Origin: Mesostigma viride
Taxonomy: Eukaryota; Streptophyta; Mesostigmatophyceae; Mesostigmatales; Mesostigmataceae
NCBI GenBank assembly: GCA_009746045.1
Contig: RPFO01000625.1
Coordinates: forward strand, 1-23,346
Length of the DNA: 23,346 nt
Reading direction: 5' to 3'
This document shows, piece by piece, positions 1-9,299 of this stretch; position 1 is the first letter of the stretch; each line of letters begins with the position of its first letter. Under the pieces are notes generated by a model that was not told the origin of the DNA, did no database searches, and saw nothing but the letters and a program-made list of their open reading frames with translations. The position numbers were made by a program, and so were the translations under genes.

Positions 1-417
1 GAGTGGAGAGGTAGGAGAACACACGGCAACACCGGAGAACCGCATCTATCTGCCCCAAGGCGGGACAGCTGGAACCACACCCCAACAAACAGTGTCCGGC
101 ATCGTCGAACCGTGCAGGACAAGCTGGTGCGGCTCATTAGGGGAAGGACCATACCACGTGACCCCGAAGAGGGCCGCCCTGACTAAGCTCGCATGTTGGG
201 CCTGAAGGGCCGGCTGCACAACGCCACCCCGGTAACATGATCGCGACACCCACGGCCCGGAAGGGCCTCGAAATACAGCTCAGGGTCCGGTAGGGGCAGG
301 GACGGCAGCGGGCTCTCAGCCGGAGGGGTAGGCTCTGTCATGACGGCTGCGGAGGGGAGGGGACAACCAACCACCCGTCGACAGCAGACATAACATAAGA
401 GAGGAGAAGGCCTACGA
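1..417. other. 3' flank of the chromovirus, no confident gene
   Basis: This stretch follows the stop codon of the chromodomain reading frame in element sense (minus strand). It should hold the 3' untranslated region and possibly the 3' LTR. I found no sequence here that recurs upstream of gag at 6800-8200, so an LTR pair cannot be shown and the element may continue past the window edge. A short minus-strand ORF from the ATG at 341 down to 183 (52 aa, Pro-rich start) is open, but has no recognisable domain and may be chance. Confidence 0.4.
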
Positions 418-962
418 CTAGAGCTTGTGCAGGGTTTTATATTCCTGCAGCAGGCGACTACACCCATCTAGCTCACTCTCCGTATACCAAACCTTATCTA
501 CTTCACTACGAGCATACATCCACTTCACTTTATACTGACGCTGGGTACCGCGGCCCTTTTTGATATCTCGATGGGCCACGATGCTTTCTACTTCGTCTTC
601 TACTTCCCCAGTGTCAGGATTATGCTCTAAAGGGGCAGGCGCTAACTCCCTGCCAGCGAACGTACTAGGGTGGTACAGTTTAAGCTGGCTCCTATGGAAG
701 GTGTTTGAATGCGTTTGCCAAGAGGTAGGGATATCGACTTTATACAAGAAATTTCCTACCCTAGACAACACATGGAAGGGTCCTAAGAAGGCAGGCCTAA
801 GTTTGACCTTCAGTTCTGCTTCAAACTTATGAGCAAAACGGCCAACACGGGGGCCTTCTACTAATACTAGATCTCCTACTTCTATCTCAGGTGCTCGTCT
901 ATCTAAGGAGGCACGCAACCTAGCAAGGTACTTAGCCTGAGCTTTTTGTACCCTGAGATCGC
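418..962 (-). pseudogene. Integrase C-terminus and chromodomain of the chromovirus
   Basis: This frame holds the integrase C-terminal segment (FLGPFHVLSRVGNFLYKVDI, then a HSNTFHRSQLK motif) followed by a chromodomain of about 50 residues: VESIVAHRD, QYKVKWMYAR and VWYTESEL correspond to the conserved hydrophobic and aromatic positions of chromo folds. In chromoviruses this domain binds modified histones and directs integration to heterochromatin; that role is inferred from the family. The frame ends at a TAG at 418-420. It has no start codon of its own: readable homology runs up to about 962, where it meets the integrase frame through a one-step frame change, so it is a broken part of pol and not a separate gene. 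Confidence 0.85.
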
Positions 963-2027
963 GTGGTCATGAGCAGTTTTCATTCTATCTAGTAAGGACT
1001 GTACACCTTCTACAGTATCTCGGGACACATCATCCTTGTCCCGTAGAGGACTAGCTAAGAGAGAGGTAGGGGTAAGGGGCTGTCTACCAGTATCTAAGAA
1101 GAAGGGCGTATATCCATGCGCAGCTTGGGGACAATTGTTGAGGGAGAACTCTACCAAACATAAATAATCCTCCCAATCACTACCCGAGCCATTAACATAG
1201 TGCCTAAGCGCTTCTTCTACTACTCTATTAAGACGCTCTACTAAATGAGAGGAGGAGGAGTGGTAGGCAGTACCGTAGGTAACCTTGGTACCGATGGCAG
1301 CGAAAAACTGCTGCCAAAAATCTGAGGTAAATAATTTATCCTTATCACTAATAAACTGCCTACTCAATCCATGATATCTATATACATTATTGAGGTATAG
1401 GCGTGCGCAATCACGTGCGGTGAGTTCTAAAGGACACGGCACAAGATGGCACATACGAGTAAAACGATCTATGAACACAAGGATTTGGGCATTGCCCCTA
1501 TCATTCTTTCTAAAAGGTCCTACAAAATCCATCATGATAGAATCCCAAGGCATGATAGGGTCAGGCAAGGTCCTAGGTTCTGCTATCTGTCCTACATTAT
1601 TGGGTTTCATTTCCTGGCAAGATTGACAAGTTCTAACATACTCATCCACATCCTTATAAAGGGAAGGCCAGTAATAAGAGCGGGCTACTAGGTCCCGTAC
1701 CCGTTTACCACCCTGATGAGCAGCTAAGTCATGCAACTCAAAGAGCAAGGAGGAGCGACAGATAGGAGGGACATACAGGCGCCATTGAGGGGGAGAATCT
1801 GCTATCTGCACATATAAAAACCCACCTACAAATTTACAAGGGTGCTTGCCTAATTGTTGGGGATGTGCAGCAATGGCAGCTAATGCTTCCGGCTCAGTGG
1901 CCGTAAATCTACTAATAAGGCGTTCAAGATCAGAGGTAGGCATCGCTACAGAAGTATCCAGAACAGGTTTAAAGAGATCTCCTACCGCCTTGCCGAAGAG
2001 AAGGGGAGGTCCTAGGGGACTACGTTT
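903..2027 (-). pseudogene. Integrase of the chromovirus
   Basis: The zinc-binding HHCC region is visible as ELHDLAAHQGGKRVRDLV followed by CQSCQEMK. The catalytic core follows with the first Asp in SIMMDFVGPF, the second in FISDKDKLFTSDFW and the Glu in LVERLNRVVEEALR, giving a complete D,D,E triad for strand transfer. The family-typical HPQTDGQ stretch is replaced by HSSSSHL. The frame is open from 2027, just after a TGA at 2028-2030, so the first ATG (1943) is not a natural start. Upstream it should join the RNase H frame, but the two lie in different frames near a C-rich run at about 2090. From about 960 to its stop at 903 the frame is nonsense, because homology continues in the chromodomain frame. 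Confidence 0.88.
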
Positions 2028-2052
2028 TCATAAGACTTTCCTGACCTAGTCG

Positions 2053-4509
2053 CTATATGGCTAAGCGGTATAGAAATTTTATTTTTCCCCTCCCCCCCAC
2101 CGAGGCCACAGGAAGGGCCTCACACGGGAGAGAGAGTCCTACGTGAGAAAGGAGATCAGGCATGCGAACAGCTGTATGAAAGAGGTAGGCATAGGAATCA
2201 TCATCAGGTAGTTCACCATAAGGGGTTACACCCATAGTAGTAGGAACTAGAGTAGTATTGAGAACATCAAGGTCCTCGAAGAAGGAATAGTCTGCACGAC
2301 GAGAGAGTGCATCTGGTACTATGTTATCTACACCCTTGACATACTGAAGTTTAAAAGGGGAAAACTGTGCTAAAAATTCCATCCAGCGCGCTTGCCGAGG
2401 GGTAAGGTTGGGTTGGGAGAGAAGATGGGTAAGGGGACGATGATCCGTTTGGATAACTAACCTATAAGGATCTAGCTCACAGGGTTCATTCAGGCAGACA
2501 TCAAATTGAGCACCTTTAAGGAAGTGCTGCCACGCGTGGCAACAATACACCACAGCTAAGAGTTCCTGCTGGTGGACGGGATAGTTACGCTCCGCAGGGA
2601 GCATTGTCCTAGAGATATACTCAATTGGCTGTAAGCCCTGACCCTGATCCTGGAGAAGGACACCACCTATAGCTACTTTACTAGCATCTGTAGCCACAAC
2701 AAAGGGTTTAGTAGTATCCGGTAGGATGAGTACAGGAGGGGAAAGGAGTAGGGATTTTAGGCACTGAAAAGCAGACTGACACTCACTACTCCAAACAAAG
2801 GGGATATCCTTCTTTAATAAATGATTAATAGGGGCTGCTATAGTGGCGAAACGCGGGATAAAACGCCTATAGTAAGAAGCAATTCCTAGGAAACTACGTA
2901 CACCTTTAACGTCGGTAGGAGTAGGCCATTCCTGAATTGACTTAGTTTTATCCGGGTCGGTAGCGACCCCGGCATCTGACAGAACGTGCCCTAAAAATGG
3001 GACACTCCTACCCGAACGCACTTTAGCACGGCGCGCCCACAAAGAATTTTCAGCCATTATTTCTAATACTTTCTTTAAATCACGTAGGTGCGTTTCAAAA
3101 TCAGGAGAGTAAATAAGAATATCATCTAAGTAAGCTTGAGCACAAGAACGGTCATGCTCAGATAAAGAAACAGAGGAGAAGGAGGGATCCTTTAGATCAG
3201 AGGACACCTGAGGAAGATGAGAATTTCCCATAACAGGTCTAAGCACTTCATTCATTAACATTTGAAAAGAGGCAGGCGAGTTACAGAGTCCCATAGCCGC
3301 TACTCTAAACTGGTAATGACCAAAAGGGGTAGCAAAGGCGGTTTTATGGCAATCCTCAGGAGCTATCCGCAACTGCCAAAAACCATCCGCACAATCCAGT
3401 ACTGTGAAACAAGTGGAACCTTTAACCTTATTAAATATATCGTCAATACGAGGTAGAGGGTATTTAGATTTCACAGTAATATCATTCAACTTCCTATAAT
3501 CAGTAACTAGGCGAAACTTGCCATTTGGCTTAGGAACTAACAGGACACCAGCTGAGTAGGGGGAGTTACTAGGCTCTATCAATCCTGCTTCTAATAATGA
3601 CACTAAAATCTGTTTTAGTTCCTTTAACTCGGTAGGGCCCATTCTATACATCGGAGAGTGCGTAGGAACTGCACCGTCCTTGATAACTACACGGTGTAAA
3701 ACAGAACGAGGAGGAGGATAAGAAGGAGTCTTTTCTTCAAATACTTTTGAGGAATCTATCACAGCCATGTATCTTACTATTTCATTTTCAGTAAATCCTA
3801 CTCCTATTGTATCCACTGTATTTACATCTATATCCACACTATTGTTAGTGATAGGTATCTGTTGTACTTCTAACTGAAGGAACATACATAATAGGTATCC
3901 ATTTTGCTTTAATTCAGAACGTAATTCGTCATTTGACATTATTACTTCAGGTATAGGTCTTACAGGAGGATCAACAGGTGTAGGAGGAGTAATATCTACC
4001 AAGGATAAATTTTCCAATCTATAATGACGTTCAGGTACCCAGTAAGAGCTATCTGGAAACCAAATGACCATGGTATCATAATTAATAGTAATCTTATTAT
4101 CCTGGTGCCAATCTAATCCTAGTAATACATCAGCGGTAGTGATAGGGCCTATAGTGGCCGTCAGGTTGACAGTACGTCCTTGTATAACCATGGGAAGGGA
4201 CACCGTACCCGGGGAATGACTGGTGCGACCATCAGCATAATGAACAGTAACGGGTTTGGTGTGAGGGGTAGGGACTAGTCCTAAACGTCTAACTAGGGCC
4301 TCGCTCACAAAGGAGCTAGCCGCACCGCTATCTACCAACACAGAGACATTCAAGAGTTCATCAGCATGCAAGAAGGGGTCTACAACAGTGTGAGGGACGG
4401 TTAAACCACCATTCAAGAACATAAGAGGACGCACACGTAGTGGTAGGGAAGATTCAGCTCCTACAGAGGTTATAAAAACAGGCAGGCAAAAATTTATCTG
4501 GGGTACTAT
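2053..4509 (-). pseudogene. Protease, reverse transcriptase and RNase H of the chromovirus
   Basis: The frame is open from 4509 (a TAG lies at 4510-4512). Counting from the GTG at 4434, the aspartic protease has its DSG at residues 35-37. The reverse transcriptase shows TDYRKLN at about 311, the first catalytic Asp in VLDCADGFWQL at about 347 and YLDD at 435-438. RNase H has ATDAS at about 581, a Glu in HQQELLAVV and QTDHRPL at about 662. These are the expected catalytic residues. Oddity: about 36 residues, rich in Ser, separate LMNEVL from YLDD, where Ty3/gypsy enzymes normally have about 10-15. The frame runs into stops at 2053 beyond the C-rich run at about 2090-2099, short of integrase. 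Confidence 0.92.
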
Positions 4510-4526
4510 CTAAGGACCTGTCCAGG

Positions 4527-5090
4527 TTACCCCCGGCTGACAGGCCTACTGTTCCCCTCCCCCCCCAAATCCATAGGAACGAACCCCGAAGAAGACCCTG
4601 GCGGAAAAGCCACTGCTGGAGGGTCACGAGGGATTGAAGAGGGTGCGGGAGCCTGATTATCATAGGGGAACCCTGGGGATCCTGTCTGCACAGCATTCAG
4701 CCTACTAGGGGTAGCTGAAGGAATGCGTCCTGAAGTGGGACGAATAGGAGCACGCTGAGGGGTACGAGGAGGGCGAGCGTCGGGATGAGGGGGAGCACCC
4801 GAAAGGAACTTGGGGCACTCACGTTTAAGATGACCTACTTCCTTACAATGATAGCAGGTAATATGAGAGACATCCAGAGCTGAAAGGTCAGTCACACAGA
4901 TATCTAATTCTTCTACATAGGAGTTCTCCTCCTCAGGGGTAAGGATAATATTATTAATACGGGAACGGGTAGGAAGAGAAGGCGTGGAGAAGAAATCTGC
5001 TACACGTAAAGATGCTGGCGCACATGCTTGAGGGGCAGGTCAGTAAAACGGTAGGCAGAGAACTGGCGTTTGACTTCACGCAATAGGGTC
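4527..5090 (-). pseudogene. Gag nucleocapsid part with CCHC zinc knuckle
   Basis: The sequence CYHCKEVGHLKREC is a canonical C-x2-C-x4-H-x4-C retroviral zinc knuckle, used by Gag to bind element RNA. It is followed by about 75 Pro/Ser/Arg-rich residues and a TAA at 4527-4529. The frame is readable upstream to about 5090, where a frame change separates it from a short segment in another frame (about 5140-5090). Pol opens 18 bases beyond this stop in a different frame, so a gag/pol boundary lies here. Whether the boundary was originally a frameshift, a readthrough or a later indel cannot be decided. Confidence 0.82.
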
Positions 5091-5610
5091 TACTGAGGCC
5101 TTGAAGGAAGCGGGCACGCACTTCTGCACCCGACAATCCCTAATTCGTACCATCTGAGCATCAAACTCTTTCATATATTCTTTGAAGGATTTGGTACCCT
5201 GCTGCAAGGTGCCAAAGGCTAATCTATCCTGCCAATCTGAATCAGGAGGGACTAAATGGTTCTCTAAACGCTTGAACAATTCTGCTACAGAGTTTGGGTA
5301 GGCATGAGAGGCAAGAGACTCACACTGGATGAGGTTAGCAAGTTCAGGAGTAATGCAGGTAGTAAGATAATGAGGAACTAGTACAGCATCAGAGAGGCGC
5401 CACCTATTGTGGTTCTGCCAGGACTCTGTGTTCTGGGTGAGCAACATAATGAAGGTGAAAAACTGTTGAGGGGTAGACTTGACATCCAGCTTAGGAAGGT
5501 TGGCAAAGAGGGGAAGAGCAGGGGGCTTAGGGGGATTAGAAGAATCAGTTTTTCCCATAGGGCCACTATCTTCCACTGCTACATAAGCGGGATAGAAGGA
5601 AGGATAGGAA
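5076..5610 (-). pseudogene. Gag capsid-like core of the chromovirus
   Basis: The frame contains FEATURES typical of retrotransposon Gag cores: a Pro-rich lead-in, then AELFKRLENHLVPPDSDWQD and FKEYMKEFDAQMVRIRD, corresponding to the conserved helical retrotransposon gag motif ending near the 'F...F' and 'R' positions. It has no natural ATG; the first start codon in frame is a GTG at 5576. Near 5140 the recognisable sequence (the SGAEVRARFLQGL segment) switches to another frame, and near 5090 switches back, as expected of a compensating pair of indels. Upstream, near 5600, it joins a frame reading back towards 5745. Capsid assembly is inferred from family membership. Confidence 0.75.
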
Positions 5611-5727
5611 AAGTCTTGGGTAGGGGTCTAGAGGGAGCCACCGTTTCCGGATGGTGCCCATAGGAGAAGGGGACAGTATATTGCTCACGAAGAGAGGAAT
5701 AGGCAAAATGATCATAATTCCTATCAT

Positions 5728-6283
5728 CTAGGGCATGGTACTGAAATCATTATTAACTTCTAAATCAGCCACACGGGTAGGAACCTGGGCAGCCTCATAG
5801 GCCGTCTCAGGGTAGGACCAGGAAGCAGGTGGGAAAAAGGGAACTGCACTAGGGCGCCCAGAAGGGCCGACAGGGGCCGAGGTACGACCCGTGTTAATAG
5901 CAGGCATTGAAGGCACAGGGTGGGAAGGAGGCCTAGGAGCATTGTTAGTGTGTGAGGACCTGCTGGAGGGTTGAGCCAAGGTTGCAGAAGGGGCAGGGGC
6001 CTGGTTCACAACGAAAGAAGGTTCCTCACTAAATCTGACTTGGGAAATACGTTGTTCATAGGTAGGTGGGGTAATTGAGGGACGACGGCGACCACCAGCA
6101 GCAGGAGAAGGCGGTGAGGTACGCAGATACCTTGAGGAGTGAGATGGTGTACCGTTTCCAAGGAGTCCCGTCGGTTACCACGAGTATTGTATTGTTAATG
6201 TTATTAGTAGTAGTATTATTATTATTATTGGTAGTAGGAGTATTGGTAGGTATAGGCGACAGGTTACCACCCATTGGATCCAT
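5728..6283 (-). pseudogene. Gag N-terminal region, low-complexity
   Basis: The likely gag start is the ATG at 6283, followed by an Asn/Thr-rich stretch (NNNNNTTTNNINN) made by imperfect AAT/ACT repeats. Near 6165 readable sequence changes frame into a Pro/Ser/Ala-rich segment (SPPSPAAGGRRRPS, then PSSRSSHTNNAPRPPSHP) that stays open to a TAG at 5728. Beyond about 5745 readable sequence continues in a third frame. Disordered Pro-rich N-termini are common in Gag. The function of this part is not known, and assignment rests on position and continuity. Confidence 0.6.
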
Positions 6284-6407
6284 TTTTGTTTAAGTAAATG
6301 ATCAAAAATCTAACTGAAAGCAGCAAGGATAAAGGACAAGGCCTAATATAAGGCAAGGAAAGAAAAGGAAAAGATTTTAATGGTTTAACAGAAAGGAACA
6401 ATTTAAA

Positions 6408-6800
6408 TCAGTCCTTTTTAACAACAGTAATGGATAGGGAACCGAATTCCAAGGTGAGAGGAGTATCTAAGCTAGAAGAGGATGCAGCCCTCTTAGGGGG
6501 AGACGAAGGAGGGGTAGCAAAATCTAGAGCTTCTACAGGAGGGCGACCATGAGGAGTAGAACGTACGTGTAGGCCTAGATCTGATACGCTATGGTCTATA
6601 AGGAATTGTTGAGCTTCCTCGAAGGTAACAAATTTCTTATACCTAATTACATTATATGTACGGTTTTGCACTATCTTCCTAGCATCTGACCAAGAGAGGA
6701 AAATGGCTGACCATTGAGGGGTAATAACCACGTAATACTTAGCTAAACTATTATCACTAGATGAATGGGAAGGCGCAGTAAAAACACGACGTTGACTCAT
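6408..6800 (-). CDS. Viroplasmin / RNase H1 N-terminal-like protein ahead of gag
   Basis: A complete 130-aa ORF with its own ATG at 6800. Residues about 21-68 (YYVVITPQWSAIFLSW, then an Arg/Lys-rich stretch, then YKKFVTFEEAQQFL) match the pattern of the caulimovirus viroplasmin / RNase H1 N-terminal fold: start strand, IFLSW followed by a charged helix, then YKxFxTxEEAxxFL. In RNase H1 this fold binds RNA/DNA hybrids; in caulimovirus P6 it is part of the inclusion-body and translation transactivator protein. The remaining 60 residues are Ser/Pro-rich and probably disordered. It lies 125 bases before the gag ATG on the same strand, and its ATG overlaps the stop of an upstream open frame (ATGA). 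Unlike gag-pol it is intact. A role in handling element RNA is inferred. Confidence 0.65.
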   Translation of the reverse strand: MSQRRVFTAPSHSSSDNSLAKYYVVITPQWSAIFLSWSDARKIVQNRTYNVIRYKKFVTFEEAQQFLIDHSVSDLGLHVRSTPHGRPPVEALDFATPPSSPPKRAASSSSLDTPLTLEFGSLSITVVKKD

Positions 6801-6922
6801 GATAACTCACCTGGCGTGTCTTGTGATGTCAAGCTAGACGAGGTAGGGGTAGGCGACTTAGCTTGACGATCTGGATCACCGAAAGAAGAAGGAGGGCGGG
6901 AGTTTCCAGCTCTCGTCCTAAG
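6797..6922 (-). other. Short open frame ending in ATGA overlap
   Basis: A 41-codon open stretch on the minus strand, without an ATG, reads GDPDRQAKSPTPTSSSLTSQ near its end and stops with the TGA that overlaps the ATG of the viroplasmin-like ORF. Its Ser/Thr/Pro-rich composition resembles the linkers of the neighbouring ORFs. It could be the tail of a protein whose earlier part lies in another frame or exon: a second frame just upstream (about 6980-6890) is also open and Ala/Leu-rich. A splice donor consensus CAG|GTGAGT lies at 6813-6805, inside this segment. A chance reading is possible. Confidence 0.3.
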
Positions 6923-7127
6923 TCAGCGGCCGGATATCCCAGCGCTCGTCCTAACACAGCGCCCCGTAACTCTGCGGGTGCGGCCGTCTAATAAAGCAGC
7001 AGCACAAGGAAAAAGGTGTAGGTACGGCGACGCTAATCGTCTCCGAACAGTAATACTCCCCGATCTAAGGCAGGAAACAACCGTAAGCAGGAAAACAAGG
7101 CGAAGGACAGGCTAACTACGAAAGGAT

Positions 7128-7487
7128 TTATCCGCTGTGAGCAGGTCTAGCTTCTAGGTAAAGCGTGTCCCGAAACGGGCAGCACGACGCTCCTAGCTTG
7201 AAGGCGACCCGCCCATTACCTATCAAGGAAGTGTCGACTTCTTGTTCCTGGACGCGGAAGGGGTCTTGAAAAGGTGTATGTGGCAAGGGATAGTCGTCTC
7301 GTTCACTACCTACTGAAGTTCCTCCGGAACCATTGTTACGCCGCGGATATCTACCTCCACCTCTACCTCTAATGGGCCTGATACTACCTAAACTGGTCAG
7401 GCCTCCTCTACTTAACCCTCTGGCGAAAGACGAACGTGACGGAGCTGATCTCAATGCATTAACGTAAGTGTTGCTATAATACGCCAT
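7128..7487 (-). CDS. Arg/Gly-rich small ORF, unrecognised
   Basis: From the ATG at 7487 this ORF encodes 119 residues. The first half is Ser/Arg/Gly-rich with an RGG-like core (RPIRGRGGGRYPRRNN); the second half is acidic and Pro-containing (ERDDYPLPHTPFQDPFRVQEQ). RGG stretches often bind RNA, so an RNA-binding accessory protein of the neighbouring retroelement is possible. I do not recognise a family and see no catalytic motif. It lies on the same strand and about 330 bases upstream of the viroplasmin-like ORF. It may be noncoding leader or LTR that happens to be open. Confidence 0.3.
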   Translation of the reverse strand: MAYYSNTYVNALRSAPSRSSFARGLSRGGLTSLGSIRPIRGRGGGRYPRRNNGSGGTSVGSERDDYPLPHTPFQDPFRVQEQEVDTSLIGNGRVAFKLGASCCPFRDTLYLEARPAHSG

Positions 7488-8093
7488 ACAACCATTTACC
7501 AAAACCCGTTTACTCCAGGAATAGAGGAAGGAAACACAACTACACTGCCGTGACCCAAGCCTAAATGTGTTAATTCATTTAACACACGCCGAGTGACCAC
7601 ACAAGGAGTGGAACGTGCATAAATGGTCACCAACGGTCCAACAGGCTCGGGCCGACCTGGCCCTCGCCTGCAGAACCACAGAAACACAGGCAGGTGCACA
7701 GATGCACGCCGGTCCACTACATTCTACAAAAGGATAAGGACCACTAATATAGTACGCGGCGCGGCGCCCAAAGGCACCCAATATACCACAGTACTGTTAC
7801 GGGGACAATCATGTCCAGACTAGAACTGCACGTAACCTAGGAACAACCGAGGCCAAGGACCTAATTTACGTCCGTAACTACAACGAATTGTTACGCGACG
7901 TAACACTGCCCAGATCTGAGATTCCGCGGAACACAGAAAGTAAGAAAGCCTAGAAGCTACCAGCAAGGAATCGAACATAGGACCTTTGGCATGATTTCGC
8001 GGCTGTGTGAGTCTCCTGATCCGAAGGCATCTCGCTTAATGTTTCGAAACAGCCCAACTGCGAAAAAACTCTTTACCGGAGAGGGGTGCCAAT

Positions 8094-8118
8094 ATGTCCG
8101 ATATCAAGGAGACAACCA
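8094..8118. repeat. 25-bp dispersed repeat, copy 1
   Basis: Matches 16841-16865 with three mismatches; the last 17 bases (TATCAAGGAGACAACCA) are identical. Read on the minus strand it begins TGG, as primer-binding sites do, and it lies upstream of the chromovirus leader. That reading is unproven. Confidence 0.5.
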
Positions 8119-8314
8119 GCGCAGATACTGCTGAATCTATAGAAGACGACTCACCACCACCGAGAGGACAGCTCGGATGAGGATTACATCCCCATCTAGT
8201 GCTTAATGTTTAGGGAATGATGCAGACGATATTTGCTTAAACTTTTGTGTAATTATTTTTTCTAATGAGATTAGCATAGTACTCCGTGGCATGCCTTTGC
8301 GCATGACATGCAGG

Positions 8315-8334
8315 TACTTACTTACTTACTTACT
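8315..8334. repeat. TACT tetranucleotide microsatellite
   Basis: Five tandem TACT units in an AT-rich spacer. Confidence 0.9.
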
Positions 8335-8426
8335 CACCACTAGACCTAAGTGCGCAGGAGTACTAGCCGATTATATTGCCATTTGATGCAAGACAAGGCG
8401 TGAAATAATAATGACATGGTTAGATA

Positions 8427-8657
8427 TTAAGCTAACAAGCATATAGCGCCATTTCCAGATATATTACTCAAGGCTGTGATGTCAAGGGAACCATTATGGA
8501 GAAACATGCCATTCAGCCCACATTGGCGGTTGAGTGGAATGTCACACACAAAGCAAGATTCAATTCCGTCCCACTGCACATCCAAGCTACGTATATGCAC
8601 AGGTTCATCACCTGCTTTATTCCCATTCTCAAGGCTCATGCTCCATAGCTTTGCCAT
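8427..8657 (-). CDS. Possible 3' exon of the RING-TRAF gene
   Basis: An open stretch of up to 76 codons, with an in-frame TGA just upstream of 8657 and a stop at 8427. The sequence (IRSLDVQWDGIESCFVCDI, then a Gly/Asn-containing hydrophobic tail) looks protein-like but matches no domain I know. It lies on the same strand, downstream of the coiled-coil exon, and exon 2 ends in phase 0. Acceptors in matching phase exist (after CAAAG or after TTGAG, at about 8648 and 8630), but neither has a strong pyrimidine tract. It may be the last exon, one of several, or unrelated. Confidence 0.3.
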   Translation of the reverse strand: MAKLWSMSLENGNKAGDEPVHIRSLDVQWDGIESCFVCDIPLNRQCGLNGMFLHNGSLDITALSNISGNGAICLLA

Positions 8658-9299
8658 ACAGGCTTGTATTCATAACACATAAGGCATCTACGTTAATTCT
8701 TCTTTCAATTACTGCAATCTTATTATATCTCCCTTGAAAAAAATGCTTTCCCTAAAAACGCTCTGCCTCCACTTCTGCCACATACCCAATGTGCTATTCT
8801 TGGGTGAAGAAAAACAATCACATCCAACACAAGATCGACAGGGAAACTGAAGATATTTCTTGAATTGGAAAAAAGCGTGCGAGTATAAACCCAAAGTAAA
8901 CCAGATGTCATTCTCAATACCACCAGTAATTATGCCTTCTTAAAACTGTAAGTAAACCTAAGGAAATACCTACATACAATTTTGGAGTAACTGACATGGA
9001 CAGCGTAACAATACCAATTATCACCTGACATAAGCACAGATACATGCCTGACCATAAACCAACGTCCACGTCAAGATGCCGATGGTACCTATGTGCACAG
9101 AGATCAGATTAATGCAGTCACGCAAGTGCCAATAGCGCCTATAAAAACGAGGGGCTGGCATTCACGTTTAAAAGCGTATGTAGTAGAATCACAACAAAGC
9201 AGTACTGTTGGCTGGGGTGGTCGAAAAGCAGGTACAGCTACCTTTTACACACATAGTTACCTTAGCCACCCATCCAGACTGGCCTATGCCAAGACTTAC
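8658..9299. other. Probable intron or 3' region of the RING-TRAF gene
   Basis: AT-rich sequence with no long ORF of credible composition. A donor GTAAGT begins at 9299 on the minus strand, so this is most simply read as intronic sequence between exon 2 and a later exon. Confidence 0.4.

Larger units (their letters stand above)
418..6800 (-). mobile_element. Ty3/gypsy chromovirus, frame-disrupted copy
   Basis: In minus-strand order the region shows a Pro-rich gag start, a gag core, a CCHC zinc knuckle, an aspartic protease, reverse transcriptase, RNase H, an integrase and a C-terminal chromodomain. RT-RH before integrase, plus the chromodomain, place it among Ty3/gypsy chromoviruses. All modules are readable, but no single frame carries them: the readable frame changes about eight times between 6283 and 418, with few in-frame stops. 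No flanking LTRs were identified, so the outer limits are uncertain; the 5' leader probably extends towards 8118. As it stands the copy cannot encode an intact Gag-Pol. Confidence 0.9.
7500..8426. other. Intergenic / probable element leader, no gene
   Basis: No convincing ORF. The stretch contains a TACT-type microsatellite at 8315-8334 and a 25-bp sequence at 8094-8118 that recurs at 16841-16865. An AT-rich tract lies at about 8220-8280. A T-arm-like sequence near 7968-7985 was examined for a tRNA gene and rejected. Confidence 0.5.

Noticed and set aside
7964-8040. tRNA gene on the minus strand
   Set aside because: A T-arm-like TGTTCGATTCC is present, but its stem has mismatches, no acceptor partner lies about 72 bases away and no A-box is visible.
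1-8200. LTR pair flanking the chromovirus
   Set aside because: Comparison of 1-417 with 6800-8200 showed no matching terminal repeat; the element may extend beyond the window or its ends may be lost.
8315-8334. CRISPR-like array or other spaced repeats
   Set aside because: Only simple tetranucleotide repeats; no repeat-spacer structure occurs anywhere in the window.
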